64,000 nt of DNA from Burkholderiales bacterium 70-64. GTDB taxonomy: Bacteria > Pseudomonadota > Gammaproteobacteria > Burkholderiales > Burkholderiaceae_E. Shown in pieces: positions 1-7,531 of the stretch. The position numbers and the translations under genes were made by a program. The stretch spans positions 52,274 through 116,273 of the forward strand of contig MKUQ01000040.1 of assembly GCA_001898645.1 (NCBI GenBank). Direction: 5' to 3'. The notes under the pieces are model-generated. The model did not search any database. It worked only from the letters and a program-made list of their open reading frames with translations, and had not been told where the DNA came from. Position 1 is the first letter of the stretch, and each line of letters begins with the position of its first letter.

Positions 1-319
1 CGGGGCGCGCCACCGCCAGCAGGTGCTCCTCGACGGTGAGCGAGGGGAACATGTAGCGTTCCTGGGGCACCCAGCCGATGCCGGCGCGCGCGCGCTGGTA
101 GGTGGGCATGCTGCCGATCTCGGCGCCCTGCCAGCGAATCGAGCCGCCGTGGCGGCGGGCCAGGCCCATCAGCGTAAGCAGCAGGGTGGTCTTGCCCACG
201 CCGTTGCGCCCGAGCAGCGCCAGGCTGTTGCCGTCCTCGATGGCGAACGAGATCTGCTCGAGCACCACCGAGGCGCCGTAGCCGGCGCTCACCCCATCGA
301 GCACGAGCAGCTCAGACAC
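1..319 (-). CDS. livF: Branched-chain amino acid-type ABC transporter ATPase LivF (partial)
   Basis: Cytoplasmic ATPase subunit of a LivFGHMJ-type importer; the 3' part of the gene lies outside the left edge. The visible N-terminal part has the Walker A motif GRNGVGKT and a Q-loop reading WVPQE. The GTG start at 317-319 (protein begins SELLVLDGV) overlaps the stop codon of the upstream livG, so the two are translationally coupled. It is the last gene seen of a minus-strand operon that runs from the SDR at 6229. The real substrate may be a carboxylic acid and not an amino acid, given the catabolic neighbours. Confidence 0.9.
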   Translation of the reverse strand, partial: MSELLVLDGVSAGYGASVVLEQISFAIEDGNSLALLGRNGVGKTTLLLTLMGLARRHGGSIRWQGAEIGSMPTYQRARAGIGWVPQERYMFPSLTVEEHLLAVARP

Positions 320-1064
320 GCTGCGCCTCCCCGAGGTAGACCTCGCGCACCCGCGGATCGGAGGCGATCTCGGCCGGCGTGCCCTGCATCAGCATGCGGC
401 CGGACACCAGCACCGTGATGCGCTCGGCGAAGCGGAACACCAGCCCCATGTCGTGCTCGATGAAAAGGATCGTGACGTCGCGCGGCAGGCGCGAGATGAC
501 CTCGAACAGCTCGGCGCATTCGCTGGACGGGATGCCGGCGGCCGGCTCGTCGAGCAGCAGGATCTTCGGGTGGGTGGCCAGCGCCAGGGCGATCTCGAGC
601 AGGCGCTGCTTGCCGTACGGCAGGTTGCGGGTGACCGTGGACAGGTCGTGCTCGAGCTGCAGGGAAGCGAGCAGCGCACGCGCCTCGTCGATCTCCTCGC
701 GCTGGCGGGAGAGCCCCGACCACCACACGGCGGCACGCCGCTTGCGCACGCAGATGGCCATGAGCACCGACTCGAGCACGGTCAGGCCGGGAAACAGCGT
801 GTTGATCTGGAAGGTGCGGGTCATGCCGCGCTGCACGCGATGGTGCTGCGACATGTGCGTGACCTTCTCCTCGCCGAGGAACACGTCGCCCGCGGTGGGC
901 GCGAGGAAGCCGGTGAGCAGGTTGATGAAGGTGGTCTTGCCGGCGCCGTTGGGCCCGATGAGGGCGTGGCGCGAGCCGGCCTCGAGGGTGAAGTCGATGT
1001 CGGAATTCGCCTTGAAGCCGCCCCAGTGCTTGGACAGCCCCACCGTGCGCAGCGCGGCGCTCAT
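312..1064 (-). CDS. livG: Branched-chain amino acid-type ABC transporter ATPase LivG
   Basis: Second ATPase of the importer, 250 aa, a normal LivG length. Walker A GPNGAGKT lies at about residues 37-44. The LivG-style signature is LPYGKQR and the Walker B is ILLLDEPAAG, followed by the H-loop FIEHDM. It is embedded in the operon with a 4-bp ATGA overlap with livM and an 8-bp overlap with livF. Compared with the second LivG of this window (18832-19677) it has a different insertion before the signature, so the two systems are old paralogues and not a recent copy. Confidence 0.93.
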   Translation of the reverse strand: MSAALRTVGLSKHWGGFKANSDIDFTLEAGSRHALIGPNGAGKTTFINLLTGFLAPTAGDVFLGEEKVTHMSQHHRVQRGMTRTFQINTLFPGLTVLESVLMAICVRKRRAAVWWSGLSRQREEIDEARALLASLQLEHDLSTVTRNLPYGKQRLLEIALALATHPKILLLDEPAAGIPSSECAELFEVISRLPRDVTILFIEHDMGLVFRFAERITVLVSGRMLMQGTPAEIASDPRVREVYLGEAQRV

Positions 1065-2083
1065 CGCGGCTTGCTCCCGAAGCGCTCGAGCAGCGTCGCA
1101 GCACCGCCCAGGATGCCACCGCGCGCGAACATGACGATCGCCACCAGCAGCAGGCCGATCCAGAACTGCCAGTAGACCGGGTTGATGCCGGCGAGGTAGT
1201 CCTGCGCGAGCATGAACACCGCGGTGCCGATCAGCGCGCCGTACAGCCGCCCGGTGCCGCCGAGCACCAGCATGATCAGCAGCTCGGCCGAACGCGTGAA
1301 GCCGAGCACCTCAAGACCGACGAACTGGGTCGTCTGCGCCAGCAGCGCGCCGGCGACCCCGGCAATGGCGGCGCCGATGGTGAACACCCTCACCTGCAGC
1401 CGCAGCACCGAGGCCCCGATGGCCGGCATGCGCCGGGGCCCCTCGCGCAGGCCGCGCAGGGACAGGCCGAACGGCGAGTTCACCAGCCGGCGCAGCACCA
1501 GGAAGAGCAGGAACAGCACCACCAGGCTGTAGAGGTAGGCGACCTTGCCTGCCAGGCCGAACTCGAACACGCCCAGCAGCTTCCACATCGTCACGCCCGA
1601 CAGGCCGTCGACGCCGCCGGTGATGAAGGCCGCCTTGTTGGCCGCCTCGAACAGCATCAGCCCGATGCCGAGCGTGACCATCAGCTGCGTGAGCTCGTGG
1701 CCGCGCACCACGATGAAGCTGACCACGAAGCCGAGCAGCGCCGCCGCCGCCGCCGCGATCAGCAGGCCCGAGATCGGCTCGCCCCAGCCGTGCACCGCGA
1801 GCAGCCCCGCGACGTAGGCGCCGACCCCGAAGAACGCGGCGTGGCCGAGGGACACGATGCCCGCGTAGCCGAGGATGAGGTCGAGCGAGAGCGCGAACAG
1901 GCCGACGATGAGGATCTGGCTGCCGAGCACCAGGTAGCCCGGGAACAGCGGCACGACGACGAGCGGCAGCAGCCAGAACACGATCTCCAGCGGATGCCAG
2001 CGTTCGCCGGTCAGCTGCGGCCGCGCGGCGCCGGCCTGCGTACGCGCCGGCGCCGGCGCGAGGGTGGCGGTCTTGTCGGCCAT
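1061..2083 (-). CDS. livM: Branched-chain amino acid-type ABC permease LivM
   Basis: Inner-membrane permease of the Liv family, 340 aa. It starts with a polar tail of about 30 residues, then hydrophobic segments typical of LivM. The family stretch DLILGYAGIVSLGHAAFFGVGAY is recognisable near residues 87-110, as is the LVLGGTGRLYGALIG segment near the C-terminus. The start at 2083 gives a 1-base overlap with the stop of livH. It pairs with LivH to form the channel of the transporter encoded at 1-5407. Confidence 0.92.
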   Translation of the reverse strand: MADKTATLAPAPARTQAGAARPQLTGERWHPLEIVFWLLPLVVVPLFPGYLVLGSQILIVGLFALSLDLILGYAGIVSLGHAAFFGVGAYVAGLLAVHGWGEPISGLLIAAAAAALLGFVVSFIVVRGHELTQLMVTLGIGLMLFEAANKAAFITGGVDGLSGVTMWKLLGVFEFGLAGKVAYLYSLVVLFLLFLVLRRLVNSPFGLSLRGLREGPRRMPAIGASVLRLQVRVFTIGAAIAGVAGALLAQTTQFVGLEVLGFTRSAELLIMLVLGGTGRLYGALIGTAVFMLAQDYLAGINPVYWQFWIGLLLVAIVMFARGGILGGAATLLERFGSKPR

Positions 2084-2949
2084 CAGGCTTTCCTTCCGTA
2101 CAGGCCGGCCGGGAACGGGATCAGCAGCAGCACCATCAGCGCGTAGATGATGAAGGCTCCGATCTCGGGCACGTAGTACTTGCCGGCCACGTCGAACACG
2201 CCGAGGATGACCGCGGCCACCAGCGAGCCCTTGATCGAGCCGGCACCGCCGACCGCCACCACCAGCAGGAAGTACACCATGTACTTCAGGGGGAAGGTCG
2301 GGTCCAGCCCCAGCACGTCGATGCCCAGCGCGCCGCCGATCCCGGCCAGCCCCGAGCCGAGGGCGAAGGTGACGGCGAACACCCGGTTGACGTTGATGCC
2401 CATGCCGGCCGAAGCCTGCTGGTTGTCGACCGAAGCGCGGACCTGCGCGCCGAAGCGCGTGCGCTCGAGCAGGTAGCCGAGCGCGAGCGTGATCGCCACC
2501 ACCACCGCGATGAGGAACAGCCGGTAGATGCCGAGATCGATGCCGAGCACGCGCACCTGCCCGATGAGGAACTGCGGCAGGTGCACCGGCTGCTGGCTGG
2601 GGCCGAAGGCGTAGCTCGCCGCTGCCACGGCGATGAAGGTGAGGCCGATCGAGAACAGCACCTGGTCGAGCGCGCTCGCCTTGTACAGGCGCTGGTACAG
2701 GGTGCGCTCGAGCACCATCCCGACCAGCGCCGACACCACGAAGGCGATCGGCAGCGTGAGCAGGAAGGGCACGCCCAGCCGGTTCATCAGGATGACGCAG
2801 GCGTAGCCGCCGACCATGGCGAACGCGCCGTGGGCGAGGTTGACGAAGTTCATCAGGCCCATCGTGACCGACAGCCCGATGCTGATGACGAACATCAGGC
2901 TGCCGTAGGCGAGGCCGTCGAACAGGACGCCGACGAGATTGCCGAACAT
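2083..2949 (-). CDS. livH: Branched-chain amino acid-type ABC permease LivH
   Basis: Inner-membrane permease, 288 aa. It has the LivH hallmark NFVNLAHGAFAMVGGY after the first membrane segment and several further hydrophobic spans. The start ATG at 2949 lies 19 bp downstream of the end of the binding-protein gene, consistent with one transcript. It forms the translocation pore with LivM. Confidence 0.92.
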   Translation of the reverse strand: MFGNLVGVLFDGLAYGSLMFVISIGLSVTMGLMNFVNLAHGAFAMVGGYACVILMNRLGVPFLLTLPIAFVVSALVGMVLERTLYQRLYKASALDQVLFSIGLTFIAVAAASYAFGPSQQPVHLPQFLIGQVRVLGIDLGIYRLFLIAVVVAITLALGYLLERTRFGAQVRASVDNQQASAGMGINVNRVFAVTFALGSGLAGIGGALGIDVLGLDPTFPLKYMVYFLLVVAVGGAGSIKGSLVAAVILGVFDVAGKYYVPEIGAFIIYALMVLLLIPFPAGLYGRKA

Positions 2950-2968
2950 GGGCGCGCGCTCCGCAGCC

Positions 2969-4132
2969 CTACTTCGCAGGGTCCTTGAAGTCCGGGAACT
3001 TGTCGAACTCGATGTTGTACAGATGGCCGTCGCGCCGCTCGACCCGCCGCACGTACACCGTCTGCACGATGTCGCGCGTGGCCGGGTCGATGGAGATGGG
3101 CCCGCGCGGGCTCTCGAACTTCATCTGCTTGAACAGCTCCATGGCCTTGTCGGCGTCCATCTTGCCGCCGAGGCCCTTGACCACCTCGGCGATGGCGCGC
3201 ATGCCGTCGTAACCGGCTACCGCCATGAAGTTGGGCCGCCCCGCCGACGGGTTGGCCTCGGCGAAGGCCTTCAGGAACGCCTTGTTCTCCGGGGAGTCGT
3301 GCGCCGCGGAGTAATGGAAGGTGTTGATGATGCCGAGCACCGGATCGCCCATCGCGTCGATCACGTGGTCGTCGGTGAGGTCGCCGGTGGCGATCACCTT
3401 GATGCCGGCCGCCTTCAGACCGCGCTCCTGGAAGCTCTTCATGAAGGCGATGCCGAGCTCGCCGGCCGGCACGAAGACGAACACCGCATCGGGCTTGGCG
3501 TCCTTGATGCGCTGGATGAAGGGGGCGAACTCGGGGCCCTTCAGGGGCACGCGCACCGAACCGACGATCTCGCCGCCGCCGTCCTTGAAGAACTTGCTGA
3601 ACCAGGTCTCGGAGTCGATGCCCGGGCCGTAGTCGGCCACCAGCGTGTACACGCGCTTGATGTCGTTCTTCACCGCCCACGTGCCCATGGGCGCCGAAAT
3701 TTGCGGCAGCGTCATGGAGAAGCGCACCGCATAGGGCGACCTGGTGGTGATCACCGAGGTGGCCGCATTCATGATCACCATCGGCGTCTTGGCCTGGGTG
3801 GCCACCGGCGCGACCGCCAATGCCTCGGGAGTGAGCCCGAAGCCGGCGAGGAAGTCCACCTTGTCGCGCACCACCAGCTCCTGCGCCAGCCGCTTGGCCA
3901 CCTCGGGCGCCGGCCCGGTGGTGTCGCGCACCAGCAGCTCGACCTTGCGCCCGGCCACGGTGCCGCCGTTCTGTTTCAGCCAGGCCTTCATGCCTCCTTC
4001 GATCTGTTCGCCGTAGTCGGCGAACGGACCCGAGAAGGACGCGACCACACCGATGCGCAGCGGCTCCTGGGCCTGTGCCGGCACCATTGCGGCGGCGGCC
4101 GCGATGCCCAATGCCACGACCAAACGCTTCAT
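2969..4132 (-). CDS. Periplasmic substrate-binding protein of Liv type (copy A)
   Basis: Exported solute-binding protein, 387 aa. The start was chosen at 4132 because a GGGGAG ribosome site sits just upstream and the protein then opens with a clear signal peptide (MKRLVVALG, Ala-rich core, cleavage near AQA-QE). The mature part has the Liv/ANF-type fold, with RIGVVASFSGPFADYG at its start. It is the same length as its tandem neighbour at 4244-5407 and nearly identical over most of its length. Differences cluster at the first ligand-pocket loop (VVASF against LIGPF) and around FVPAGELGI against FLPPGEHTI. The ligand is unknown; context suggests an organic acid. Confidence 0.9.
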   Translation of the reverse strand: MKRLVVALGIAAAAAMVPAQAQEPLRIGVVASFSGPFADYGEQIEGGMKAWLKQNGGTVAGRKVELLVRDTTGPAPEVAKRLAQELVVRDKVDFLAGFGLTPEALAVAPVATQAKTPMVIMNAATSVITTRSPYAVRFSMTLPQISAPMGTWAVKNDIKRVYTLVADYGPGIDSETWFSKFFKDGGGEIVGSVRVPLKGPEFAPFIQRIKDAKPDAVFVFVPAGELGIAFMKSFQERGLKAAGIKVIATGDLTDDHVIDAMGDPVLGIINTFHYSAAHDSPENKAFLKAFAEANPSAGRPNFMAVAGYDGMRAIAEVVKGLGGKMDADKAMELFKQMKFESPRGPISIDPATRDIVQTVYVRRVERRDGHLYNIEFDKFPDFKDPAK

Positions 4133-4243
4133 GATGTCTCCCCTCGATCGATCGGCCGATGTTGCGCAATCCGGCCCCGGCGTGTCAACCCGCCGGAACC
4201 GGACCGCCAACTCGCCGGAGTTGGATTGTCTGCCGCTGCCCGT

Positions 4244-5407
4244 CTACTTGGCAGGGTCTTTGAAGTTCGGGAACTTGTCGAACTCGACGTTGTACAGATG
4301 ACCGTCGCGCCGCTCGACCTTGCGCGCGTAGATATTCTGGACGATGTCGCGCGTGGCCGGGTCGATGGAGATGGGTCCGCGTGGGCTTTCGAACTTCATC
4401 TGCTTGAACAGCTCCATGGCCTTGTCGGCGTCGAGCTTGCCGTTGAGGCTCTTGACCACCTCGGTGATGGCGCGCATGCCGTCGTAGCCGCCCACCGCCA
4501 TGAAGTTGGGCCGTCCCCCCGACGGATTGGCTTCGGCGAAGGCCTTCAGGAAAGCCTTGTTCTCCGGCGAGTCGTGCGCCACCGAGTAGTGGAACGTCGT
4601 GATGATGCCGAGCACCGGATCGCCCATGCTGTCGAGCAGGTGATCGTCGGTGAGGTCGCCGGTGGCGATCACCTTGATGCCGGCCTCCTTCAGGCCACGC
4701 TCCTGGAAACCCTTCATGAAGGCGATGGTATGTTCGCCGGGGGGCAGGAACACGAACACCGCCTCGGGCTTGGCGTCCTTGATGCGCTGGATGAAGGGAG
4801 CGAACTCCGGGTTCTTCAGCGGCACGCGCACGGAGTCGATGATCTCGCCGCCGGCGTCCTTGAAGAACTTGCTGAACCAGGTCTCGGAATCGATGCCCGG
4901 GCCGTAGTCGGCCACCAGCGTATAGACGCGCTTGATGCCGTTCTTGATCGCCCAGGTGCCCATGGGCGCCGAGTTCTGCGGCAGGGTCATGGAGAAGCGC
5001 ACCGCATAGGGCGACCTGGTGGTGATCACCGAGGTGGCCGCGTTCATGATCACCATCGGCGTCTTGGCCTGGGTGGCCACCGGCGCGACCGCCAGCGCCT
5101 CGGGGGTGAGCCCGAAGCCGGCGAGGAAATCCACCTTGTCGCGCACCACCAGCTCCTGCGCCAGCCGCTTGGCCACCTCGGGCGCCGGGCCGGTGGTGTC
5201 GCGCACCAGGATCTCGATCTTGCGCCCGGCATAGGTATCGCCGTTCTGCTTCAGCCAGGCCTTCATGCCTCCTTCGATCTGCTTGCCGTAGTCGGCGAAC
5301 GGACCGGAGAACGGCCCGATCAGGCCGATGCGCACCGGCTCCTGGGCCTGCGCCGGCGCCATTGCGGCGGCCGCCGCGATGCCCAGTGCCGCAACCAAAC
5401 GCTTCAT
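4244..5407 (-). CDS. Periplasmic substrate-binding protein of Liv type (copy B)
   Basis: Tandem paralogue of the gene at 2969-4132, also 387 aa. A strong GGAGGAG site precedes two adjacent ATG codons (5410 and 5407); 5407 is used because it gives the same length as copy A. The signal peptide is nearly the same. The central block of about residues 63-145 is almost identical to copy A, while two pocket-flanking segments differ. It probably feeds the same LivHMGF channel with a related ligand. The 111 bp between the copies contains no other gene. The alternative view is a recent duplication with no change in specificity. Confidence 0.9.
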   Translation of the reverse strand: MKRLVAALGIAAAAAMAPAQAQEPVRIGLIGPFSGPFADYGKQIEGGMKAWLKQNGDTYAGRKIEILVRDTTGPAPEVAKRLAQELVVRDKVDFLAGFGLTPEALAVAPVATQAKTPMVIMNAATSVITTRSPYAVRFSMTLPQNSAPMGTWAIKNGIKRVYTLVADYGPGIDSETWFSKFFKDAGGEIIDSVRVPLKNPEFAPFIQRIKDAKPEAVFVFLPPGEHTIAFMKGFQERGLKEAGIKVIATGDLTDDHLLDSMGDPVLGIITTFHYSVAHDSPENKAFLKAFAEANPSGGRPNFMAVGGYDGMRAITEVVKSLNGKLDADKAMELFKQMKFESPRGPISIDPATRDIVQNIYARKVERRDGHLYNVEFDKFPNFKDPAK

Positions 5408-5482
5408 CATGTAGCTCCTCCTTCGTCGTGGATTCATCCTGCCCGGCTCATTCGATGCCGGGCACCGCACCGCACGCGGGCG

Positions 5483-6229
5483 TCAGCCTACCATCGTCAG
5501 CCCGCCGCTGACGCTCAGGACTTGCCCGGTGACGAAGTCGGCGCGGCCGCTCGCAAAGAACAGCACCGCATCGGCCACTTCCTCGGGCTTGGCGAGGCGG
5601 CGCATCGGGGTGACGCGCACGAACGCCTCCTGATGCTTCTCCGGCACCGCCCGCAGCAGCGGCGTATCGGTGGGCCCCGGGCACACGCAGTTCACGTTGA
5701 TGCCGTAGCGCGCCACTTCGCGCGCGAGCGACTTGGCAAACGCGATCGCGCCGCCCTTGGCGCCCGAGTAGACCGTCTCGCCCATGCTGCCGACGCGCCC
5801 GGCGTCGCTGGCCACCACCACCACCTTGCCGGACTGGCGCTCGATCATCGGCCCGATCAGCGCGTGCGTCACCGCCACCGGCCCCATCAGGTTGAGGTCG
5901 ACCACCTTGCGCCAGAAGTCGGGCTTGTTCTGCATGAACGGCTCGATCCTGCCCCAGCCCGCGACGTTGGCGATGATGTCGACCTGCCCCCCTTCGGCGA
6001 GCGCCCGGTCGCGGAAGGCCGCGATCGAGTCGAGGTCGGTGACGTCGAGCCTGAGCGCGCGCGCGTCGCTGCCGGCGGCGCGCAGCTCCGCGGCCACGGC
6101 CTCGCCGCCGCGTTCGTCGATGTCGCCGATGAGCACGCGCGCGCCTGCCTGCGCCAGGCCGCGCGCCACGGCGCGGCCGATGCCCGAAGCGCCGCCCGTG
6201 ACCACCGCCGTCTTGCCGTCGATTTTCAT
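5483..6229 (-). CDS. Short-chain dehydrogenase/reductase (SDR)
   Basis: Classical SDR oxidoreductase, 248 aa. The NAD(P) motif TGGASGIG is at 11-18, NVAG at 88-91, and the catalytic residues are Ser141 and Tyr154-x3-Lys158 (YSGAK). The start at 6229 is preceded by AGGAAGGA, which favours it over the longer upstream reading. It is the first gene of the minus-strand operon with the two binding proteins and livHMGF, and it diverges from an acyl-CoA dehydrogenase. It may act as a 3-hydroxyacyl-CoA or cyclic-alcohol dehydrogenase in the same catabolic route; the substrate cannot be read from the sequence. Confidence 0.88.
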   Translation of the reverse strand: MKIDGKTAVVTGGASGIGRAVARGLAQAGARVLIGDIDERGGEAVAAELRAAGSDARALRLDVTDLDSIAAFRDRALAEGGQVDIIANVAGWGRIEPFMQNKPDFWRKVVDLNLMGPVAVTHALIGPMIERQSGKVVVVASDAGRVGSMGETVYSGAKGGAIAFAKSLAREVARYGINVNCVCPGPTDTPLLRAVPEKHQEAFVRVTPMRRLAKPEEVADAVLFFASGRADFVTGQVLSVSGGLTMVG

Positions 6230-6272
6230 GACCGTTCCTTCCTCTCGAGGATTGCGCCGGCCGCCTGCCGGC

Positions 6273-6301
6273 TTGACTGAATGAGCATTCATTCATACGC
6301 T
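6273..6301 (+). promoter_or_regulatory. Sigma70-like promoter with embedded TetR/FadR-type operator
   Basis: TTGACT (6273-6278) and TACGCT (6296-6301) are separated by exactly 17 bp. The 18-bp operator TGAATGAGCATTCATTCA (6278-6295) fills that spacer. It is a perfect 7-bp inverted repeat around a 4-bp centre and matches the TGAATGA-N4-TCATTCA form known for Bacillus FadR (TetR family, relieved by acyl-CoA). It sits between the divergent SDR/liv operon and the acyl-CoA dehydrogenase, so one repressor could control both. A weak reverse promoter (TTGATT at 6320-6325, TATAGC at 6299-6304, minus strand) overlaps it. Confidence 0.68.
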
Positions 6302-6358
6302 ATACGTCTCGTGGTGGAAAATCAACCCCCCAGATCAACAGACTTGAAAGAGCGACCC

Positions 6359-7531
6359 ATGCGCGAACGTACGCACTACGACTGGCCCTTCCTCGACGAT
6401 GTCCATCGCGCGCAGGCGAACGCGCTCGACCAGTGGGCCGCCGAGCACCTGAGCGATGCGCACGCCGAGGACGTGGATGCCGCCTGCCGCCAGCTGGCGG
6501 GCGAGCTCGGGCGCGCGGGCTGGCTGCGCTACTGCGCCGGCAAGGCCTGGGGCGGCGCTTTCGAGTCGATCGACACGCGCTCGCTGTGCGTGGCGCGCGA
6601 GACGCTGGCCTGGCACTCGGGGCTGGCCGATTTCGCCTTCGCGATGCAGGGCCTGGGCAGCGGCTCGATCTCGCTGGCGGGCACGCAGGCGCAGCAGCGC
6701 AAGTACCTGCCCGACGTGGTGACCGGACGCCGGCTGGCCGCCTTCGCGCTCTCGGAGCCCGATGCCGGCTCCGACGTGGCGGCGATCGCCACCACCGCGC
6801 GCCGCGACGGCGCGCACTACGTGCTCGACGGCTGCAAGACCTGGATCTCGAACGCCGGCATCGCCGACTTCTACTGCGTGTTCGCGCGCACCGGCGAGGC
6901 GCCCGGCAGCCGCGGCATCTCGGCCTTCGTGGTGGATGCGGACACGCCGGGGCTGGAAGTCGCCGAGCGCATCCCGGTGATGGCGCCGCACCCCCTGGGG
7001 ACGCTGCGCTTCACCGGCTGCCGCGTGCCGGCCGAGGCGATGCTGGGCGCCCCGGGCGAAGGGTTCAAGATCGCCATGCGCAACCTCGACGTGTTCCGCA
7101 CCAGCGTGGCGGCGGCCTCGCTCGGCTTCGCGCGCCGCGCGCTCGACGAGGCGCTCGGGCGCGTCACGCGCCGGCGCATGCTCGGCCAGACCCTGGCCGA
7201 CTTCCAGCTCACCCAGGCCGCCCTGGCCGACATGGCCACCGGCATCGACGCGGCGGCCCTGCTCACCTACCGTGCCGCCTGGGTGCGCGACTGCAAGGGC
7301 CAGCGAGGCACGCGCGAGGTGGCCATGGCCAAGATGGTGGCCACCGAGACCGCCCAGCAGGTGATCGACAAGGCGGTGCAGCTCTTCGGCGGGCTGGGCG
7401 TGAAATCGGGCATGGCGGTCGAGCACCTCTACCGCGAGATCCGCCCGCTGCGCATCTACGAGGGCGCCACCGAGGTGCAGAAGCTGATCATCGGCCGCGA
7501 CCTGATCAAGGCTGCGCGGCCAGCGGAGTGA
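6359..7531 (+). CDS. Acyl-CoA dehydrogenase
   Basis: FAD-dependent acyl-CoA dehydrogenase, 390 aa, the usual family length. The signature [10 protein letters not shown] is at about 129-138. The C-terminal block [12 protein letters not shown] carries the expected catalytic Glu at 368, in the position used by short-chain enzymes. The start at 6359 is preceded by GAAAGAG; a longer in-frame reading from 6281 would run through the operator and was rejected. It is driven by the promoter at 6273-6301. Its last 26 bp overlap the end of the convergent formate dehydrogenase gene. Substrate chain length is not determined. Confidence 0.92.
   Translation: MRERTHYDWPFLDDVHRAQANALDQWAAEHLSDAHAEDVDAACRQLAGELGRAGWLRYCAGKAWGGAFESIDTRSLCVARETLAWHSGLADFAFAMQGLGSGSISLAGTQAQQRKYLPDVVTGRRLAAFALSEPDAGSDVAAIATTARRDGAHYVLDGCKTWISNAGIADFYCVFARTGEAPGSRGISAFVVDADTPGLEVAERIPVMAPHPLGTLRFTGCRVPAEAMLGAPGEGFKIAMRNLDVFRTSVAAASLGFARRALDEALGRVTRRRMLGQTLADFQLTQAALADMATGIDAAALLTYRAAWVRDCKGQRGTREVAMAKMVATETAQQVIDKAVQLFGGLGVKSGMAVEHLYREIRPLRIYEGATEVQKLIIGRDLIKAARPAE

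Noticed and set aside
2939..6280. Very long plus-strand open frame (1113 codons) across the binding-protein pair
   Set aside because: It is antisense to two clear binding-protein genes and an SDR. Its His/Arg/Val/Glu-rich composition is typical of high-GC antisense frames, and its internal duplication only mirrors the paralogues.
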